Shown here: positions 63,580 through 64,000 of the stretch, piece after piece | Layout of the letters: each line of letters opens with the position of its first letter | Numbering within the stretch: the first letter of the stretch is position 1 | Source of the DNA: an uncultured Rhodobiaceae bacterium | GTDB taxonomy: Bacteria; Pseudomonadota; Alphaproteobacteria; RS24 | Direction of reading: 5' to 3' | Assembly (NCBI GenBank): GCA_937907245.1 | Contig: CALCUM010000002.1 | Coordinates: forward strand, 310,001 to 374,000 | Length of the DNA stretch: 64,000 nt | Made by a program: the position numbers and the translations under genes | The notes under the pieces: generated by a model | What the model was told of the DNA's origin: nothing | Databases searched by the model: none | The model's input: the letters and a program-made list of their open reading frames with translations, nothing else

Positions 63580-63599
63580 GCGTCTCTCCCAATCTGCAA

Positions 63600-63624
63600 A
63601 ACCTTAATCATGAATATTAAGGTT
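63600..63624 (-). promoter_or_regulatory. Palindromic operator-like site upstream of CYP153
   Basis: AACCTTAAT (63600-63608) and ATTAAGGTT (63616-63624) are perfect nine-base inverted repeats with a seven-base spacer, located 20-45 bases before the CYP153 ATG. AT-rich, so an operator is likelier than a terminator. Confidence 0.55.
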
Positions 63625-63671
63625 GCCTAAATTAGGGCGCCAGCGCAAGGCGCAAGTGCATAAATATCGAC

Positions 63672-64000
63672 TTACACCAAGGGGCTTTTTCGGGCCTGCA
63701 AGACGGGGTAAAGCTCGCGCAAAGCGGCCGGTGTTTTGTCCAGCGGAATGCGAGGATGCAAATGATGCACAATATGCGCCGTCATGCCCAATGAGCTCCA
63801 AACGCCGCCCCAGCTTTTAAAGGCACGTGTATCTTTATAACGCCCCACTTGATTGCCCGGAAAATGCGGCAACCAAGACAGATAGACCCGAATGTAAATC
63901 ACCGCCATTTTCAACGGCAACCACCACAATAAAACCGCTTCCAAGGCTTTGCCGTGATAGGCGCAGACGAATAATATGGCCATATGCAGCAGCGAAATGC
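63672..64000 (-). CDS. Fatty acid desaturase family protein, cut by the window edge
   Basis: The visible 109 residues are the C-terminal part of a membrane desaturase. The third histidine box is HIVHHLHP; earlier boxes lie beyond base 64000. The frame runs through the right edge without a start. It could be an acyl-lipid desaturase or a carotenoid ring hydroxylase. It is upstream of CYP153 in the same direction with a gap of 92 bases. Confidence 0.85.
   Translation of the reverse strand, partial: ISLLHMAILFVCAYHGKALEAVLLWWLPLKMAVIYIRVYLSWLPHFPGNQVGRYKDTRAFKSWGGVWSSLGMTAHIVHHLHPRIPLDKTPAALRELYPVLQARKSPLV

Overview
The window is a gene-dense stretch of a chromosome from an aerobic heterotrophic alphaproteobacterium, most likely marine. 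Evidence for the lineage is mixed. cysE followed by a DUF3126 gene, the zf-CHCC protein, a CYP153-type P450, a DUF1538/P-II set and many GST, SDR and CoA-ligase genes are combinations usually met in Alphaproteobacteria. This is inference from family knowledge and no 16S rRNA gene is present. I see no insertion sequence, phage gene, integrase or CRISPR array. About 66 protein genes and one tRNA were called. The only gene-free stretch above 300 bases is 12363-12743.

Layout. Positions 1-4964 (minus strand) hold a catabolic set: alpha/beta hydrolases, a crotonase, an SDR, an M20 amidohydrolase and a zinc-finger protein. Positions 5100-12362 carry cysE-DUF3126, a gamma-carbonic anhydrase, GMC oxidoreductase, HCCA-isomerase and rhomboid run, a CBS protein, hisI and folE. 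Positions 12744-17461 are housekeeping genes (cysS, a NifU-like scaffold, yidD, thrS). Positions 17458-31000 mix a beta-barrel protein, nitroreductase, MATE and MFS transporters, CoA transferase, DksA-like protein, NUDIX hydrolase, NAD kinase, glycerol kinase, cytochrome c' and b-type cytochrome, a CobW GTPase and a YtcJ-type amidohydrolase. Positions 31121-37824 hold a GST, a DUF1538 membrane protein with two small P-II-like proteins, and a flavoprotein/DUF2855 pair. A tRNA-Thr follows, and then a second metabolic stretch at 38107-52680: flavoprotein monooxygenase, acyl-CoA synthetases, MFS, SDRs, a D-amino-acid-oxidase-like protein, a TauD dioxygenase, an AlkB homologue and GSTs.

The most interesting region is 52720-57796. 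A sterol-desaturase-like gene, a Gfo/Idh/MocA oxidoreductase, an aldo/keto reductase, an SsuD-type flavin monooxygenase, a ROK sugar kinase and a rhodanese lie in one direction with almost no spacing. This fits a sulfolytic route for sulfoquinovose: an NAD-dependent glycosidase releases the sugar, a monooxygenase removes sulfite, a reductase gives glucose and a kinase phosphorylates it. Beyond it lie a GH3 glycosidase, a fused MocA-AKR protein, a CYP153 and a truncated fatty acid desaturase at the right edge.

A second candidate system is the DUF1538 protein (a two-fold repeated membrane protein, probably a transporter) with two P-II-like partners, one with a lysine-rich tail. At genome scale, convergent genes often end on a shared four-base palindrome (TTAA or CTAG) that serves as stop codon on both strands, which leaves no room for terminators between them.
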